DNA of 64,000 nucleotides from Garcia nutans (Eukaryota > Streptophyta > Magnoliopsida > Malpighiales > Euphorbiaceae). A program made the position numbers and the translations under genes. Location of the stretch: contig CANTUV010000010.1 in NCBI GenBank assembly GCA_947685225.1, positions 5,146,001-5,210,000 on the forward strand. Direction: 5' to 3'. The stretch's first letter is position 1. Every line of letters starts with the position of its first letter. Under the pieces are notes generated by a model. The model was not told where the DNA came from and did not search any database. It was given only the letters and a program-made list of their open reading frames with translations. This document shows positions 11,685 to 24,594 of the stretch, one piece after another.

Positions 11685-14600
11685 CAGGCCCGGACTTTAT
11701 AATGAGCAAGGCCTCTAATTTTTAAGTGGGGTTTTTTATTTTTTATTTTAAATATATATAAATATATTAAAAATTTGAGGAAGCAAAATTTTAAATAGGC
11801 CTTTCATCTTTAACTATCCATATCTATCATATTTTCACGGCTCCTCTATTATTAACTAGGGCTTTTTTAATATTAATATACAGCTCTTTTTGTTTCCCTT
11901 ATTTAAAAGACTAAAGTTCTTTTTCCCTTTTTCAATATACAGCTCTTCAATTTCTTTTTTTTTTCTTTTTTTCGAAATTTCCTTCTGTTCTTTGATGGTA
12001 TTTGCTGATTTCTATATTCAATCATTCAATTGAGTTCCATTGTTGATTGCTCCAAATCAGGTTGTGTTGCTCTTAACTTTTGCTATTTATTTTTTTTATT
12101 TTTCAATTAAATAGTTATTAAAAATATTGTTAGTCAATTTTAAAATCTGAATATGATTCATAAAAGAAAACATAAATCTGGTTGTGAAAAACGTTAAAAA
12201 AAAAGGAATTGATGAGTTAACTCAATCTCAAAAAGGAGCACTTGATAAATTTTTTATCAAAGACCCACAAGTATTGTTTGAAAATGAAAATATTGGAAAT
12301 GTTAGTGATAGTAATGTTTGTAATGATGTTAATATTGGTGATAATGTGCATATAAATAATTGTACACCTGATTTAGGAGATGATAATGCTAATGAAAAAG
12401 ATGAAAATGCTATTGGTGATGTTGTCAATGAAAATGCTTATTCTAATGTTGATATATTTGATCCAAGAAATTGGGATGCTTTAGATTCTCAAATGATTGA
12501 TATTTTAGTGGTTAAGGGTTCTAAAAGAGACTTGTCTAATGTGAAAGGTGTAAAAAAAATAACATTGGTAGACAATTTTCAGCTTCATTTTATACTAGAG
12601 TCTTACCAAATGGATAAAAGTTTGATAGAGATTGGCTTGTATATTCAAAAGAAATTGATCGTGTTTTTTGTTTTTGTTGTAAATTATTTAAGAAAGAGGT
12701 TTGTAAAGGTCAATTAGCAAATGATGATTTTAATGATTGGACACATCTTTGTGTTAGAATTAGAGAGCATGAAACCGGTATGGTACATTTTCAAAATATG
12801 ACCACTTGGTATGAATTGCGTTTAAGACTTCAAAAGAATGCAACTATTGATAAAAGTAGCTCAAAAGCAACTTTAAAAAGAGAAAGAACATTGGAAAAAT
12901 GTGTTGTTGAGAATCATTGCAATGGTTAAGTTTATTGGAAAACATAATCTAGCATTTCGTGGTACTAATGTGAGGTTGTATCAAAATAGCAATGGAAATT
13001 TCTTAGGATTAATTGAAATGTTAGATGTGTTTGATCCTATTATGCAAGAGCATGTTCGTCGTGTTACTAATGATGAGACTCATGTTCATTACCTTGGCCA
13101 CAACATCCAAAATGAGTTGATTCTTTTGCTTGCACGTGCAATTAAATCTGAAATTGTTAAGAAAATAAAAGAAGCTAAATATTTTTCTGTGATACTTGAT
13201 TGTATACCTGATATTAGTCACCAAGAGCAAATGTCTTTAATTTTAAGATATGTGGATGTTTCTTCTAATTGTGTTAGAATAGAGGAATCTTTTTTTGGGA
13301 TTTTTGAATGTGAATGACACAACTGGGCAGGGACTTTTTAATGTTTTGGTACATGAATTAGAAGCTCTTGAACTTGATATAGATGATGTGCATGGTCAAA
13401 GTTATGATAATGAGTCAAATATGAAAGGAAAAAACCAATGAGTGCAAAGAAAACTTTTTGATTTGAATCCTAGAGCTTTTTACACTCCTTGTGGTGCCCA
13501 CAGCCTTAATTTAATGTTATGTGATATGGCCAAAAATTTTGCAAAAGCTAGGGACTTTTTTGGTATAATCCAACGCATTTACACTATCTTTGCGAAATCC
13601 ACAAAGAGATGGCAGATTTTAAAGGACAATGTAAAAGAGTTAACTCTTAAACCATTGTCTTCTACTCATTGGGAGAGTCGCATAGATAGTGTAAAAGCAA
13701 TAAGATTGCAGATTTCAAATATAAGAGAAGCTTTGCTTGAAGTTGCTGATAGTGATAACGACCCTGCAATAAAAAGTGAAGCTAAATCTTTAGCTAATAA
13801 CGAGCTTGGTGATTTTGAGTTTATGGTGGCTATTGTCATTTGGTATGATTTGTTATATGTTGTTAATTCAGTGAGTAAAAAGTTGCAATCGAAAGATATG
13901 CTTGTTTGTGATGCTCTTGAAAATGTAAAATGTTTGATTTCTTTTTTCAAGAAGTATAGGGAAAACGATTTTTTTAATGCTGTTGAAATTGCTAAGAAAC
14001 TTGCAATAGAGATGGAAGTTGATCCAGTTTTTCCTCAAAAGATGTCAAATTAAAAGAAAAAAAACAATTTGATGAGACTTTAGATAATGAGAGTCCACAA
14101 TCTTCGGAGGAGTCTTTTAGAATTAATTATTTTAATTGCATTATTGATCAAGCAATTGTCTCACTTGATAGGAGATTTGAACAATATGAAAATGTTTTTG
14201 GTTTTTTATTTACTTCTGAGAAATTGCATTCACTAGATGATTCAAGTTTAAAGTCTTGTTGTAGCCACTTGGAAGATGCAGTTAAGAATGGTGATGAATG
14301 TGACATTCATGGTTATGACTTATATGTGGAGTTGAAATTCCTCCAAGAATTTTTGCCAAAAGAAAAGTTGGGAGCTCTTGATATTTTAAAATTATTGAAA
14401 CGTGTTGATTGTTTTCCCAATGCAATTATTGCATATAGGATATTATTAACCATTCCAGTGACGGTTGCAACAGCCGAAAGAAGTTTTTCAAAGTTAAAGT
14501 TGCTTAAGACTTACTTGCGTAGTTCTATGTCACAGGAAAGGCTTAATGGACTTGCTTTGGTGACAATCGAGAATGAAATTTTGGATAAAGTTGCTTATGA

Positions 14601-14807
14601 GGATTTGATTGACGAATTTACTTCAAAGAATGCTCGGAGGAAGATTATTTTGAAGTAATAAACTTGTAAGTTTAAAGTTTAGTAATTTTTTAATTGTTAA
14701 TTAAGAATAATAATTTTTTATATAAAGTAATGGAAAAAATCGTCATTATTTAAGAGTCTGTACTTAAGTTTTTGCTCAGGGTCCCTAAAATATCCGAGAC
14801 GGCTCTG
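11685..14807 (+). mobile_element. hAT transposon (TTF-zinc-finger type), 3.1 kb, perfect TSD
   Basis: Flanked by identical 8-bp TTGGGGTA at 11677-11684 and 14808-14815. Termini are CAGGCCCGGAC (left) and CAGAGCCGTCTC (right, reverse-complemented), short and imperfect as usual for hAT. It carries a transposase gene on the + strand (12153-14658) that is broken in many places. This lineage is distinct from the 4.2-kb pair at 21963 and 28517, although its protein belongs to the same TTF zinc finger plus hAT dimerisation group. Confidence 0.9.
12153..14658 (+). pseudogene. TTF-type zinc finger / hAT dimerisation transposase, degenerate
   Basis: Fragments in several frames line up with plant TTF-type hAT transposases. 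In order: a basic N-terminus from the ATG at 12153, a block reading DIFDPRNWDAL (about 12457-12489), the zinc-finger core VFCFCCKLFKKE near 12661-12697, the RNase H-like core (RYVDVSSNCVRIEESF, then GAHSLNLMLCDMA about 13496-13534), and the C-terminal dimerisation block (PVTVATAERSFSKLKLLKT about 14455-14511). Lesions include TAA at 12195-12197 shortly after the start, a frameshift near 12560-12590, further stops around 12930 and 13310, TGA at 13439-13441 inside the conserved core, and a stop at 14051. It cannot encode an active transposase. The perfect TSD beside so many lesions suggests the copy may have been mobilised by another element's transposase. Confidence 0.85.
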
Positions 14808-14815
14808 TTGGGGTA

Positions 14816-15261
14816 TATATTACAAGATAAGAAGTAATCAACAAAAATAGTCCATAATAAATCTCTCATATAACAGAAAGACAAGACTAACGCATAACAA
14901 AATGTATTTGTCATCAACAACATAAACTTAAAATAGCCTGGAAGTCATAAGAGAAAGACCATGAGAGGCTCTAAATGAGAAGCGAAGCAGAAACTCTTGA
15001 GCCTCAAAGGCAAATAATAAAAAGATTTGACTTTATTGTGATCGATGTTAAACCTCAAAATAAAATCCAACTTGTGAATGCAATAGGTCTTGATTGAAAA
15101 GTTTCTGATCCGAAGAGCCAAAATATTAATTGGTATTCAAGATGCCAATAACCTTCTTTCATTGAGAAGGAAAAGCACAAAAGGCCTATAAAGAGCTAGA
15201 CCTGTAGTAAAACCAAATCAAACCATAGAAAAATTGAGGTATAGAACGAACCAAAAAGCTC
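14816..15261. other. spacer between two hAT elements
   Basis: No gene seen. Moderate-GC stretch rich in AAG and AAA words, unrelated to either neighbouring element as far as I can tell. Confidence 0.4.
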
Positions 15262-15269
15262 ATTGTCTT

Positions 15270-18200
15270 TAGGGGTGTAACTTGGTTTGGAATATTACCG
15301 ATTTAAACCGAAATCCAAACCGAAATTGTTATTTGGATTGGAATTTTGGAATGTGGAATATGGAATGTAATGTATTTTCTAAAATTTTGGAATATGGAAT
15401 ATGAAATGGAATGTTATAATAAAATTCCAAATTCCATTCCATATACCGAAATTTTATTATAAGATTTTTAATAATATAATTAATAATACATATTTAAATA
15501 AAATCATTAAATATTAATATTAAAATATGTAATTCAATTTTATACAATATTTTATTAACCCTACCCTATTAGGTTTAATATATATTCGTTTAATATATAT
15601 TCATTGCCTGCTTTGACAGTTTTGCTTTGTGAATACCGATAACAAACAAAAAACACAGGAAAGCTGCTAGTCTGCTACAAATCCTAAAGGTTAGAATACT
15701 GACTCTTTCTTCTTGGCTTTTCATCCTACCTATTGGTACAATCTATGATAATTATTATTTTATTTGCTTTACAACTAATGGTGGCTTAGGGATTATATTT
15801 ATATAGGTTAGGGTTCTTGACACAATCATCAACTTTTATTGCTAGCGTCAGTTTATATATGTATAGTATATTATTTAGAATCATTAGATCCATATATATA
15901 TATAGGATTATATTATGCTTTTCCTCCAAAGTTGTAACAACCATTATGATATTGTAATAAAAACTGTTTTTACGTTACTGGTAATAGTTTTTTTCTTTTA
16001 TGTTATTAAATGTTTCGTGAGTATTACTGAATATATATATATATATGTATATATATTTTTCAATATCAGATGACTGAAAATAGCGAACCAATTCTCATAG
16101 ACGGAGAAGGTGTGAACCCTCAACCTACTAATGAAGCAAATGCTCCTTCTAAAGAGATTACTACAAAAAGAAAAAAGATGGCCCCTCGATTTGTAGCTTG
16201 GAACCACTTTGTTCGAAAAAATGATCCTAAAAAAGGTATGGTAGCTCAATGCAAACATTGTAATTTACAATATGGATATAACACCTCCTTATTAGGCACA
16301 AGCGGTTTGTTGGCACATTTAGACAGATGTCCTAAATATCCATATACTAGGCCTAAGGATCGTAAGCAAACCCAACTTAACTTTCCTTGTGTCACAAAAG
16401 AAAATGATGGTTTGAGTAATATAAAGTTTCAAGCATGCTTGGACCCAATTGCTTTGAGAAAGGCTATATCATACATGGTAATTGTGGATGAACTTCCTTT
16501 TAAATGTGTTGAGGGACAAGGTTTTAAATATCTTTTTAGTGTTGTGGATCCTTCTTTTCGTGTTCCTTCACGAATAACAGTTGCTTAAGATTGCTACCAA
16601 GTTTATTGTGATTCAAGGATAGAACTTAAAAAAGTCTTACCCCAAAGGAGGATATGTCTCACAACTGATACATGGACTTCTATACAACAAATCAATTATA
16701 TGTGTCTCACAGCACATTATATTGATGACAATTGGAAATTACAAAAGCGAATTATAAATTTTTGTCCAATTACTAGTCATAAGGGTAAGCAAATTGGAAA
16801 AGCAATTGAGAGATGCTTATTAGATTGGGGCATTGAAAAAGTTTTTACTATCACAGTTGATAATGCAAGTTCGAATGATACAGCAATCAATTATATGAGA
16901 ACTAGACTTAATACTTGGGGTGGTAGTGTCTTGAAAGGTGATTTTCTTCACATGAGATGTGTGGCTCATATAATTAATTTAGTGGTTGGGGATGGATTGA
17001 ATGAGGCAAAAGAATCAATTCTCCGTGTTCGACAAGCTGTAAAATATATGAAACAATCTCCATCTAGATTGGAAAAGTTTAAAAAATGTGCATTAGAGGA
17101 GAAAATTCAAAGTAAAAAATTATTGTGTCTTGATGTTTCTACTAGATGGAATTCTACCTATATGATGTTGGATGCTGCTTATAAGTTTAAAAAGACATTT
17201 GATAGGTATAACTTAGAGGATACTCGTTATGAAAGTAAGTTAAAAGATAGAGATGGGGGGTGGAAAGCCTTCTGATGATGATTGGGTTAATGTTGGTAGG
17301 TTGGTGACTTTCTTAGAAAATTTTTATGAGTTGACTTTGCGTGTTTCTGGCTCTTTATATGTCACATCTAATAATTTTTTTCATGAGATGGTTGCTGTAG
17401 ATGCTCTTTTGAATGAGTTGAATAATAGCTCTGATTTGAACATGAGTTTTATGGCTGAAAAAATAAAAGATAAGTACTATAAGTATTGGGGAAAGCTTGA
17501 AAAAATGAACATGATGATTTTTATTTCAGTTGTACTTGATCCTCGCTTCAAAATGAGCTTATTAGAATGGGGTCTTAATCAATTGTTTGATTGTTATACC
17601 TCATCTAGTATTATTAAAAAAGTGAGAGAGACAATTAATTGCATGTTTGAAGAGTATAAGGGTGCTGGTGGTTCACCTACAAATGAGGTTGGGGCACAAG
17701 TTACTGAAATAAATCTGCATTCTAATGATATGGTGGATAGTTTTCAACCTTCTCAAAAAATAAGACAAATAATGAAAGAAAAATACAATAAGCATAAAAA
17801 TACAATAAGCATAAATGCAAGAAAAATACAGGGTATATTAAATCTGAGTTAGATAGATATCTTGAAGAAGATTGCATTGAGGATGTAAATGAATTTGATA
17901 TTTTACTTTGGTGGAAGCACAATGGTTCTAGATTTCCAATAATTGCAGAGATAGCACGTGATGTGTTAGCCATTCCTGTTTCTACTGTTGCTTCTGAAGC
18001 TGCTTTTAGTGCTGGAGGTCGTATACTTGATAATTTTAGAAGTTCTTTGAGTCCTAAAGTCGTGGAGGCTCTTATATGTGCACAAGATTAGCTTCGTGTT
18101 TCTCCATTTCCAATCAATTATGAAGAATCACAAGAAGATATTCAACAACTTGAGGAAGGTACATATAATAATTTTCATAATTTTAATTTAAATATTTTAT

Positions 18201-18688
18201 TTAATACAAATTTTAACAACCTTTTATTTATTCTTTTTTTTTCAATATTCAGATTTGTCAAGACTACCATGATGCGGTGAAGAAATTTTTTGGAAAGATA
18301 TAGAGGTTCAAAGGATTACTTGAGATGAAAAGCTTTTCTTAAATTATTAAGTGCATTTGTTTTTAAAAATAATATTATTAAGTACTTATTTAGTAATTTA
18401 ACTTGAATGATATAATTTTATGAATTTATTTAGCTACTTTGAAATTTAAACTTATATAATGTTTCCATTTTCAGATTTATTTTAAATCTATTCTAATTTT
18501 AGTTTTGATGGAAAAATTTTGGAATTACCGAATACCATACCGAATTTTAATGGAATGGTATGCAATGAAATTTTTAAGTCCGAATAATATTTGGATTGGT
18601 ATGGAATAAAATTCTAAATACCAAAATATTTTGGAATGGAATTGGAATAGAGGCGATTCCATTCCATACCAACCGAATTACACCCCTA
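15270..18688 (+). mobile_element. hAT transposon (BED-finger, Ac-like), 3.4 kb, perfect TSD
   Basis: Identical 8-bp ATTGTCTT flanks at 15262-15269 and 18689-18696. Termini are TAGGGGTGTAACTTGG (left) and TAGGGGTGTAATTCGG (right, reverse-complemented). Subterminal zones at both ends are full of TGGAAT and ATTCCA words in opposite senses, as expected for transposase-binding subterminal repeats. It carries a BED-zinc-finger transposase gene on the + strand with several lesions. Confidence 0.92.
16070..18091 (+). pseudogene. BED-zinc-finger hAT transposase (Ac/RICESLEEPER-like), broken
   Basis: From the ATG at 16070 the frame shows a BED finger (WNHFVRK, CKHC, GTSGLLAHLDRC; about residues 45-90). 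The RNase H-like core follows, with TTDTWTS near 16659, VDNASSNDTA near 16857, RCVAHIINLVV near 16957 and STRWNSTYMML near 17138. Then come the alpha-helical region (LDPRFKM near 17537) and the hAT dimerisation block (PVSTVASEAAFSAGGRILD, 17968-18030). Lesions: in-frame TAA at 16586-16588, a one-base insertion in or next to the G-run at 17254-17262, a 17-bp tandem duplication at 17779-17812 that shifts frame, and TAG at 18089-18091 where the family usually has Trp. A possible small 3' intron (about 18159-18252) follows. Apart from these lesions the protein is largely preserved. Confidence 0.88.
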
Positions 18689-18696
18689 ATTGTCTT

Positions 18697-21442
18697 GTCC
18701 ACTTTCCTAATACTGAATGTTTATTTAATTAGTAAGAGAGTTTGATGCTCTTATTATTGATCAAAATTAAATTCTCAACTTCAGAATATAAGAGATTATA
18801 TATGGATTTTTTGAATATTATGTTAGAGGATAAAAATCGATCATGAGTCTATTATTTAAAAAAATATGTACTTTACCAATAAGCTATGCATTAATGTTCT
18901 ATATATAAAGATTTTTTATTTCATTACCAAATAAACTATTTTTTAGAATAACAAATAAACTAATTTTGAATAATATTCTTTGTGATCTAAATGAAAATAT
19001 TGTTTTTTAAAAGCAAAAGTCTGGGTTAAATTGTTTTTTCTTTGTCTTTATAGATGATTTTTTTTATGAACTTTTGAACTTGGATATTAAGGCTGCGAGA
19101 ATGGGAATATTATAGTAAAAAATTTAACTAAATGAATAAAAATTATTCAATATTACAAACTTGAAATAAAATAGAATTTGAATTTTGAGATTATATTAAA
19201 GTTTTTTTAGTTGTTTACTTCAAATACAAATTTATATTTACCTTAATTTAAAATGTATGTTAATTTTTTCAAATAGCTAGGTTTTATGTACACCAATTTA
19301 AATGGATTAGTATGACTCGTAAATTTTAAAAATTATTTTTAAAAATCCAAAATGACTTGGGTGGTTTAACATTCTCAACGACCATGCTTAGAGCCAGTTC
19401 ACTACGGAGATACCAGAATTACTCCTTTGAAATGAAGTTTGGCAATTATTGTATGTACCTTGGCAATATTCACTTACGGACTATCTTATCTTGCCTTAAC
19501 CTGTTGGATGGAATCTTTTTAACTTTGATGATCATGCAACTATTTCACACTAATTTTTGTGTCAAATATCTTCTAAGGGTTATTCAAAATAATTTCAAAT
19601 AATATTAAATGTAATTAACTATAAATAATATAATTTAATTTGTGAAAAATCAAATTAACTCCTATTAATATGGATTAATTTAAGTCATATATCTTGTAAT
19701 TTTATGAGAATATAAAAAAACAAATGAAGAAAACTATTTATTATTCGAAAAATTATTATATATGATGAGATTATCATATTTCGAGATTGATGCGATAGTC
19801 TCATCTAATAAAAAATAAATATATTTATTATAAATTAATTTTTATCAGCTTAATATCTATTTATCTATAATTTATAAAAAAAAATAAATCTATTTACCTA
19901 TAATTTATAGAAAAAAATATTTAACAATTATTGACCGAAACTACTGTATCAGCATGATATTACCACAAGTTCGGTTAACATAACTCTCACAAATATATAA
20001 TCCAAATCGAATCCCTCTGTGAATCTTCATACACATGTTTGAAATTCTTGCATTCAATAGCTATAGGCTCCTCTAGAGACCTCTAGAAAGGTCGGCAAAT
20101 AATTCAAGGGTTCGATTGATGACAGCAGAATACATCAAAATTTGGTTAAAAAGGACCAAAAAAACAGACAGACTACACACTTAGGGATTTTTATAAGAAT
20201 ATGGGAGAAGTTTTATATTTTTTTATTAAAATATAAGATTTATTCTCATATTTATCATTATATGTGAATTAAAAAATTCTATTCAAAAATTTTAAATTTA
20301 AATTTAAATAATGCATGTTTTGAAATACAAGAAATACATATATTTCACAGTGGGTTTATTTTCTTTCAAAATTTCTTAATTTATACAATTTATTTTTTAT
20401 GATGAAAATGATAAAGTACTTTCATATAATTAAAATTCTAATTATATGATTTAACAATTTACATATAATTAAAATTTTAAGTCTTCATAATTAATTTAAC
20501 AATTAATTTTTTTAATCCAATACAAAATTCACAAAAAAATAATAATAAATATAAGATATTGGCACAAAGACTTTCATTAAAATTGGATCCTTAACTAATT
20601 CATTCTCAAATAATAAATTAAATTAAGATTGTATGAAAATTTGAGAGTTATATGAAAAAAATTTAAAAAATCCAAATAAAAAATTATTATTATAAAACTA
20701 AATTTAAAAAAGATATTTTATATAATTTAAAAACTGAGTCTTGATTAAAATTAATCAAGACTTAATATTGAATTTAATTATTTATTTTCTTTAACCATTT
20801 CTGCAACTTTCTCAGAGAAATACTGAAATGTTTGAAAAAGAAAGAAAAATAGTGAGATAAAATGAAATAAAAGCTGAAAAGTTAAACAAAAAACCATATG
20901 CTAAACGGTAAGGCGAAAATTAGTCAGAGTCTTCTGTTCTTTGTTTCGTAGCATTTTTGACAAGTGTTTCAGAAAAAATCACCCCCTGCCAACCTGCGTG
21001 AAAAATTGAAAAAAAAAAAAAAAGCGAGGCCAAAATTATAGATTTAGTTTCACACTTTTATAAAAAAAAAAGTAATAATTTAATATAAATTAAAATTTAT
21101 AATTTCGATTCGTATACATAATAAAAATAAAAATTTTAAATTTCAATTTAAATTTTTAATTTATATATCCTAATAAATATAAGAATAAATTTCATATTTT
21201 AATAAACATACGAGACTTTCATATTTTTATAAAAATTTCACACGCATAATTCTATCTTTCGATAATTCCCTTTAAGTTAATTAAAAAAAATAAAGTTTCT
21301 CATTGTATTAGTATATAATAATTTGATTATTAAATTCACAATTCTCAATTTCTTTTCACATTTGAAAGTGAAGTGAAAAAGTTATAGAAATTACATATAT
21401 ATTATTAACGTTTAAAACATTACTTTAGCAAATTAATAAAAT
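18697..21442. other. intergenic, AT-rich, nothing recognised
   Basis: About 2.7 kb with long A/T tracts and no coding pattern. A short open frame at 19357-19602 has no recognisable similarity and is probably chance. Confidence 0.45.
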
Positions 21443-21836
21443 TGATATGTATAAAATAGACCATAGTGGATTGATTATGGGTAGGAATTTCTTTTTTATT
21501 TATATAACTTTTTTTCTTTTTGGGATTTTTGCACAAGTTTTTTCATGCATTATTGTTTTTTTTAAAAAAAAAAGTTGCCGTCATGTGGTCGTGAACGTTA
21601 CACACCATGCACATGTCATATTCAAATTAGATAATGGTTTATATAGATTCTAATAACCAATAATTTAATTATCTAGAATCTATACATAATGCAAAAGATT
21701 TTAATTTTTAATTCATATATTATATTAAACCTTATTTTACCATTAGACTATTGTAATATAAATTTTTTACTGTTTATTCATGTAATTAATGCATGCACCT
21801 ACAATCAATCCACTATGGTCTATTTTATACATATCA
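21443..21836. mobile_element. MITE-like element with 34-bp perfect terminal inverted repeats
   Basis: Positions 21443-21476 and 21803-21836 are exact reverse complements over 34 bp. The arm begins TGATATGTATAAAATAGACC. A second, internal inverted repeat (TATAGATTCTA at 21643-21653 and its complement at 21673-21683) lies near the centre. No flanking duplication was found, so the superfamily is not assigned. The interior has no protein similarity. Confidence 0.7.
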
Positions 21837-22180
21837 CTATGATCTTTAAGGAAACGCCTGCTGAATAATTTAGCGGTGAGAACTTAATTTTCTGTGGTTC
21901 TCTTTCATTTTCTCTTGGTAGGTCTCTATATTGCTTATTTATGGCCATGGCAGCTATGTAAGCAGTGGCGGAACCAGAAATTTACCGAGAGGGGGTCAAA
22001 ATTTATACAGAATAAAAATTACAGACGAGTTCACAATAAAATTAAACATTTAATATTACAGTATCAGTAGTTCAAAAATTAATTTGTGCTATCAAGTTGA
22101 CTACGACTATGAGACGATAATTATATCCTACGAGTCTGCATTTTTTGAAAACGTTGCATAACAGCTTCATTTTCAATTTT

Positions 22181-24590
22181 TTAAAAAATTTCTCTCTCCA
22201 CATAACAAATCAAATAGTCACTCAAAAATTCATCTCTCATCTTATTGCGCAAATCCGTCTTGATAATGGTCATTGCTGAAAAAGCTCTTTCGACAGTAAC
22301 AGTTGCAACAGGTAAGACTAACGCCAACTTGATAAGCAGATAGACCAAAGAAAACATAGTGTCATAACCTGTCTCAACCATTTTCTGAGCAAGAGCTCCA
22401 ATATCATCTAGATCAGAGAAAGCTATATTTCTTCTTACATCAGCAATGTAAGTCTCAAGTTGATCTTCAAGTACCATCCGATCAGTACTCGTGAAATCAA
22501 ATGGATATAGTTCAGCGAGATGAAGTAATTTAGAAAGCTGGAAGCTGGAGAATGAGTTTCTATGAGAAAGACAAGCAATGCATGAAAGCAATTCCGTACT
22601 TGATTCTGTAAAGCGATTTTCCATTTCTTGAGCAATGAAATCAATAACCTAAAATTTGGATGAAAAAATATTAGGTAATAGCATAATAAAAAGTTAAATA
22701 TAATATTAATTAATAAAATAGTACCTGACAAAAAATTTCTACTCGAAAGTGGTGGTAATAAGTAATTGGAGTACCAACACGCTTAGATCTTAGATAACCT
22801 GCATTATCTTCCATATTAGGCACTGCGATATCATGATCTATACAAAAATCATTAACAACGTCCAGTAATTTATTCCATCCATCCTCCCTGAAGCTTTGCA
22901 ATGCTTGTTTAACAGTTGCAATTAAATGAATTGCATTAACAATATTTTGATCATTTCTTTGTAAGGCTTGAGATAAATCATTTGTCATTCCTAAAAGTTT
23001 TCTCATCAAGAAAGCAATGAAAATAAATTCATAACTTCCCATTTTATCAAGCAAGCCCACAACTGCCCCTCGATTTCTCAGATCAGAACCATCCTCAAAA
23101 ATATTCTCAAGAACCTCTTTCACAGGAGACCACATTGAGAGAAGACGCACAATTATTTTATAATGAGAACCCCATTGCGTGTTACCAGGTCGAGCTAAAT
23201 TTGTTTCTTGATGCAAGCCTCTTCCAGTTTGAATATCACCACTTTCTAGACGCTGAACTACTTCATCATGTTTTTTTTTACGGAGAGCATCCCTCCTTTT
23301 ACATGAAACTCCAACAATGTTTGCAATCATTGCAACATAATAAAAAAAATTACTTACAAATCTATTGCTCCTTGCTGTTGCAACAAGTACTAATTGGAGC
23401 TGATGAGCGAAACAATGAATGTGCCTTGCCGAAGGATTTTCATTTAAAATGAGAGTTTTTAACCCGTTGAATTCACCTCGCATATTGGAAGCTCCATCAT
23501 AACCCTGACCTCTAACTCTGCTTATTGATAACCCATGTTTTGCCAGGAAATCATCAAGTGCACTTTTCAAAGACAAAGCAGATGTATCACTCACGTGTAC
23601 TACTCCAATTAATCGCTCAACCACTTGTCCCAATTTGTTAACATATCTCAATACCACAGCCATTTGCTCCTTTACTGAATTATCACGAGCCTCATCAATT
23701 AATAAGGAGTAGAAGTCATCTCCAATATCATTAACAATGGCTTGTGTCGTCTCCAAAGTACAAGCACTAACTATTTGCTTCTGGATTAATGGAGAGGTGA
23801 GTTGATTATTACCAGGAGCATTTGAGTTAACTGCATTCCCAACATCAACACTGCGATCGCTGTACCAACTAAGAAGTGAAAGAAAATTACCCCGATTTGT
23901 TGAATTCACTGACTCATCATGCCCGCGAAAAGCCAACCCTTGAACTAGAAGAAAACGAATGCAATCAACAATAGCGGTCAAACGAGTGCGGTAAGTAATC
24001 TCAATCTCATGACTATGAGAAGATAAGACATGAGACACACTTTGTCTCTGGTTTTTAAAACCAACATATTGCATTCTAGCATAATTGTGTGGACTATTTG
24101 GACCCCCAACATGTTCATTAAACCTCTCCATTGCTTTTTTCCAATTGCGAAATCCAATATCTGTGAAGACATTATCCCCATGCTTGGAGCCTCTATTTGA
24201 TCTAAAAAGATAACACCAAAAACAAAAAGCCGCATCTTTACTAATACTATATTCCAACCACTCATATTTAGAGAACCAGTGATCTCTAAAGCTTCTCATA
24301 ATTTTTGAAAAATTTGTTTGTGGAAAATTATGCCCAATTGGTTGACAAGGTCCTTTAATCACATATTGTCTCCTAACATCATCTCTAATCCCAACATCAA
24401 ACTCATCAATGGGTTTACGCAATGCGGGATCACTAATAATATCATCTAAATTTAACTCTGGACGTCCTTTTTTATTGCTAGTTTCTTCGCCAATTGCGTG
24501 ACTACTTGATGTTGAAATTGGTTTGGGAATATTTGAAGATTCACCACATTCATTCCGCACTCTCTTTGTCTTGATTAAAAATTTATCCAT
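22181..24590 (-). CDS. TTF-type zinc finger / hAT dimerisation transposase, copy A
   Basis: Two exons (24590-22725 and 22648-22181), joined in phase across a 76-bp GT-AG intron, encode 777 residues starting MDKFLIKTKR. Visible blocks: the TTF-like finger with AAFCFWCYLF and a later RFNEHVGG (about residues 95-160), the RNase H-like core with FYSLLIDEARD (first acidic site), GQGYDGASNM (second) and HCFAHQLQLV, and the C-terminal dimerisation block LVLPVATVTVERAFSAM. The product would bind the element's ends and catalyse cut-and-paste transposition. Defects compared with its sister: a one-base difference near 22178-22186 creates an early TAA, removing about 20 C-terminal residues. The usual TRWGSH motif reads TQWGSH here, and FFDYV reads FFYYV. 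The long frame is otherwise open, so expression is possible but activity is doubtful. The start is supported by a 3' splice site just upstream (24591-24600). Confidence 0.8.
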
Positions 24591-24594
24591 TTCT

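Noticed and set aside
23135..23452. 105-codon + strand frame present in both hAT copies (also 29690-30007)
   Set aside because: Antisense to the conserved transposase core; its conservation is explained by the transposase.
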